Below, piece by piece: positions 61,518 to 64,000 of a DNA stretch of 64,000 bases. This DNA comes from Bactrocera neohumeralis (Eukaryota > Arthropoda > Insecta > Diptera > Tephritidae). The stretch is taken from contig NC_065922.1 of NCBI RefSeq assembly GCF_024586455.1, positions 36,328,089 through 36,392,088 of the forward strand, in the 5' to 3' direction. The position numbers were made by a program, and so were the translations under genes. Under the pieces are notes generated by a model, which was not told the origin of the DNA, did not search any database, and saw nothing but the letters and a program-made list of their open reading frames with translations. The number at the start of each line of letters is the position of its first letter. Position 1 is the first letter of the stretch.

Positions 61518-64000
61518 GTAAGTGTTAAGTGCATAAAGAAATATGTGCTATACGCCCCCTCAAAATATTATGTGCGTTAATGTGTTTCTTCGCTTCCAGA
61601 CCGAAAATTATAACCAAAGACGGCAATCTAATTGTGGAATCTGGCCTGAATCGCAACATCACTTTTCGTCTGGATGGCAGCTCACGCATTAATATCAACG
61701 ACGAATATGACTTATTGGATCTTCTTTTGGTCGGTGGCACTTACAATGGCTCCTCTTCAAAGCGTAAAGATGTCATCGAAGCGGATAACTTGATACAACT
61801 CTCCAATGAGTATAACACATTGCGCAGCTATGTCTTCGGTACAAATGGTTTGAATAGACGTTTGAATACGATGTTGAATAGGTAAGCGGTGGAGGTTGTG
61901 GCATAACTGTTTATAGTAAACGCCTTCTTTCTTGGCACCGCTCTTAGGACTCGCATGTATAATCGATCAATACAACGCTTCCAAACTCGTTTGCAGAGCG
62001 TAGAACGAAGAGTACAGAGCCTGCAACAGCGGCTCGAATTGGACAGCTGTAAGAGTAATCCTTGCGATAATGGCGGAACTTGTATAAATATGTTTGGGAG
62101 CTTCCTTTGTCAATGTACGAAAAACTTTGAGGTAAGTGACTTGCACGAAATTTAGCGAGAGAGGAGAGGTAGAGAGACAAATTAAATTTGTCAAATTGAG
62201 AAAGGAGAGAAAGCGAGACAAATTAAATTTCAATTCAATTTGTCAAATTGAGAGAGAAGAGAGGAAGGAAGACAAGTTTAATTTGACAAATTGAGAGAGA
62301 AGAGAGGAAAGGAGACAAATTTAATTTGACAAATTGAGAGAGGAGAGAAAGCAAGGCAAATTAAATTAAATTAAATTAAAACGAAAGAGAGTCATAGATT
62401 TTTTTTGAGGAGTATTTATTAATTGAATGGCATAATGTGGGAGTAAATGTAAAGAAAATTGTTTAATAAAGACCCTATAAAATTTATGCCAAAGACATGT
62501 CGAAAATAGACTTTGAGACTACAAAAAACAAGTAACTCAGTTCAGATATTCTCAAATCCGTTGAGATTTGCAGCAGGGAAGGGATAGAAAGAGGAAACTG
62601 TGAGAGAATGAGAGAAACATAAGGTTCATTCTTGGTTCATTTTGTTGTTGTTGTAACTGTTATCTAGCTCCCGGTAGGGTGGTAAGGTTCAGATAAGTCG
62701 TCATCGAGGTCATCAACGGTCGGACCATAGGGAGAGGAGTGTCAGATGTGTAGGGTTATGCAAAGAGGTGGTTAAAGTCATGCGGGGACTCGTTGCTTCC
62801 TAGAAATATGTATACATATTCGATATGTTAGGGTCGATTCTGCATATGTAAAAGCTTAATCTGCTATAGTATCCAGAACGAAGCTGCGCAATGGTCACTG
62901 TCGGTTCTCATGACAGCTCGAGTTCGCCGTCTGCAATGGGTGGTGGTTTGACTCCCAAGTACGCCATTCACTGAGAGCGAGTCGGTGAAGGTGTTTATGG
63001 CTCCGCTGTGAAGGGCGGTGAGTGCATGTATGCAGTTAGTTGCGTTCGAAGTCTGGTCGGCGTTATGTCGTCGAAGTAGTTGAGGAAGAACCTCTTGATG
63101 CTCCTAGGAGGCGGATACGCTTCAAGCAGGTGACAACAGGGATGGTTCTTGCTCACTCCGAAGATGTTCGATAGGAGACATCAAGAGGCATCCCGTTATA
63201 GTCCGAAGTGCAGTGTTCTGGTATGTCTGAAGCTTCCTCGTCTGCTTTTCACAGCATCATAAAAATCAATGCTTTCAAGTCAAACCCATGTTACTGGGAT
63301 ATCGACATTACCACGAGTAGGTAGGATTTATTTAGGAATCCAGAAGTGCTGCAAAGTCCATGATTATTCTGTGTTCCGATTTCACTGAAGAATAAACAGA
63401 AAAAAAATACGCTTTGAAGTGGAGATAAATTTGTGAGAACAAGGAGAGAGTTTCTCTTTTTGAGACTCGGGTTTGAGTATCTCTTCCTCAGACTTAGGTT
63501 TAAGATTTCGGATACGATCTCTGAATAAATATTAGACACAAAGAATATCTAACGACAGAGAAGATAATATTTTTGTAGAATGTTAGCAAGCAGTTCTTTG
63601 ATGGATAAAACTCGGTCTCCGTTCCGTTTACCTCGAGCGAGTTTTTCATGAAATTCGTAACCCTAATCACTAGAGATCAATTTATTTTAGGGCGCTACTT
63701 GTCAGAAAGATGTCAATGAATGTGCTCTCTACGCCGGCACCGATTTGGGCTGTCAAAATGGCGGTCAATGTGTAAATCAGCATGGCGGTTACAATTGCAT
63801 TTGCACCGCTGGTTGGTACGGCATACACTGTACCCAACGCAAAGGTGATTGCATGCAATCCTCCTCATGGGAGCTCTGCGGTCACGGCACCTGTGTAAGC
63901 AGTAACGATGATTTTGGCTACAAGTGTATTTGCGATGTGGGTTGGAAAACCAATGGTCTGACGCCGTCATGTACCGTCGATGTGGATGAATGTAACGAAT
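61420..64000 (+). CDS. Cubn: cubilin-like endocytic receptor, N-terminal part (gene runs past the window)
   Basis: Four exons in one frame: 61420-61517, 61600-61881, 61948-62131 and 63691 onward, all GT-AG. The order of parts is that of cubilin before its CUB repeats: a signal peptide (MSLNRIILSC RGAALLIVFI, hydrophobic core about 8-22), a unique N-terminal region, a coiled coil in exon 3 (RFQTRLQSVERRVQSLQQRL) that in cubilin mediates trimerisation, then EGF modules: CKSNPCDNGGTC.., calcium-binding DVNECA.., CMQSSSWELCGHGTC.. and DVDECNE at the edge. Cubilin works with amnionless in protein uptake; in Drosophila this occurs in nephrocytes (Cubn, CG32702). The CUB domains are not in the window, so another EGF protein cannot be wholly excluded. 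Confidence 0.88.
61600..61881 (+). CDS. Cubn: Cubn exon 2
   Basis: Acceptor TTCGCTTCCAG; encodes PKIITKDGNLIVESGLNRNI, LDGSSRININDEYDLLDLLL and NTLRSYVFGTNGLNRRLNTM; donor AG/GTAAGC, leaves phase 2. Contains N-glycosylation sequons (NIT, NGS). Confidence 0.9.
61948..62131 (+). CDS. Cubn: Cubn exon 3, coiled coil and first EGF
   Basis: Acceptor CACCGCTCTTAG; heptad-like RFQTRLQSVERRVQSLQQRL followed by EGF DSCKSNPCDNGGTCINMFGS and FLCQCTKNFE; donor GAG/GTAAGT, phase 0. Confidence 0.92.
62155..62375. repeat. purine-rich tandem repeat in Cubn intron 3
   Basis: About four units of 45-55 bases, each GAGAGAGAAGAGAGGAAAGG-like followed by ACAAATTTAATTTGACAAAT or its reverse-like variant. The palindromic core AATTTGACAAATT/AATTTGTCAAATT recurs in each unit. 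Confidence 0.7.
62640..63245 (-). pseudogene. LINE 3'-end relic (jockey/R1-like) in Cubn intron 3
   Basis: The minus strand reads QTYQNTALRTITGCLLMSPI then EHLRSEQEPSLLSPA, a conserved block after the RT of fly LINEs (YQNTALRtaTGcllMS). The tail towards 62,640 ends in ACAACAACAACAAA, a typical LINE 3' end. Frames are broken. Confidence 0.65.
63691..64000 (+). CDS. Cubn: Cubn exon 4 (partial at window end), EGF repeats
   Basis: Acceptor CAATTTATTTTAG; closes the first EGF (GATCQK), then a calcium-binding EGF (DVNECA.. to YGIHCTQ), a third (GDCMQSS.. to DVGWKTNG) and the start of a fourth (DVDECNE). Open to the last base. Confidence 0.92.

Noticed and set aside
1..64000. tRNA, rRNA, CRISPR or bacterial-type operons
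   Set aside because: No cloverleaf, rRNA-like or spacer-repeat pattern was seen; the window is eukaryotic.

Overview
The window looks like AT-rich genomic DNA from a higher fly (Schizophora), most likely a tephritid fruit fly. The reasons are three recognisable Drosophila-type genes with short phase-consistent introns, many decayed mariner and Tc1 copies, and two families of DINE-1-like (Helentron-associated) repeats. Species assignment is inference.

Layout. (1) 1-13.7 kb: one unidentified candidate exon on the minus strand (1294-1667), a LINE fragment (4385-5118) interrupted by a Tc1-like element with complete ends (5121-6753), then long AT-rich, low-complexity sequence. (2) 13,742-14,293, minus: UbcE2H, a complete intron-free 183-codon ubiquitin-conjugating enzyme. 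(3) 14.3-30.9 kb: no convincing gene; short inverted-repeat elements, mariner relics and microsatellites. (4) 30,960-53,466, plus: a complete ten-exon gene for a lysophosphatidylcholine acyltransferase (LPCAT, 536 residues by my splice model). Its first intron is about 15.6 kb and holds at least a dozen decayed transposons, a 907-bp fold-back element and an assembly gap. (5) 54.0-61.4 kb: mariner copies, a TIR element, a LINE 3' end and DINE copies. (6) 61,420-64,000, plus: the first four exons of a cubilin-like gene (signal peptide, coiled coil, EGF repeats), running off the window.

The three genes do not form a pathway: one is an E2 enzyme, one an ER or lipid-droplet phospholipid enzyme, one a secreted endocytic receptor. 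Their shared presence probably reflects conserved synteny with the Drosophila X (Muller A). The most unusual structures are the 907-bp near-palindromic element with a perfect 8-bp target duplication (hAT-type), smaller relatives of it, a minisatellite-bearing inverted-repeat element into which one relative has inserted, and a roughly 390-bp near-identical repeat on both sides of a 100-N gap that suggests an assembly or haplotype artefact. I found no clear evidence of a new protein-coding system.
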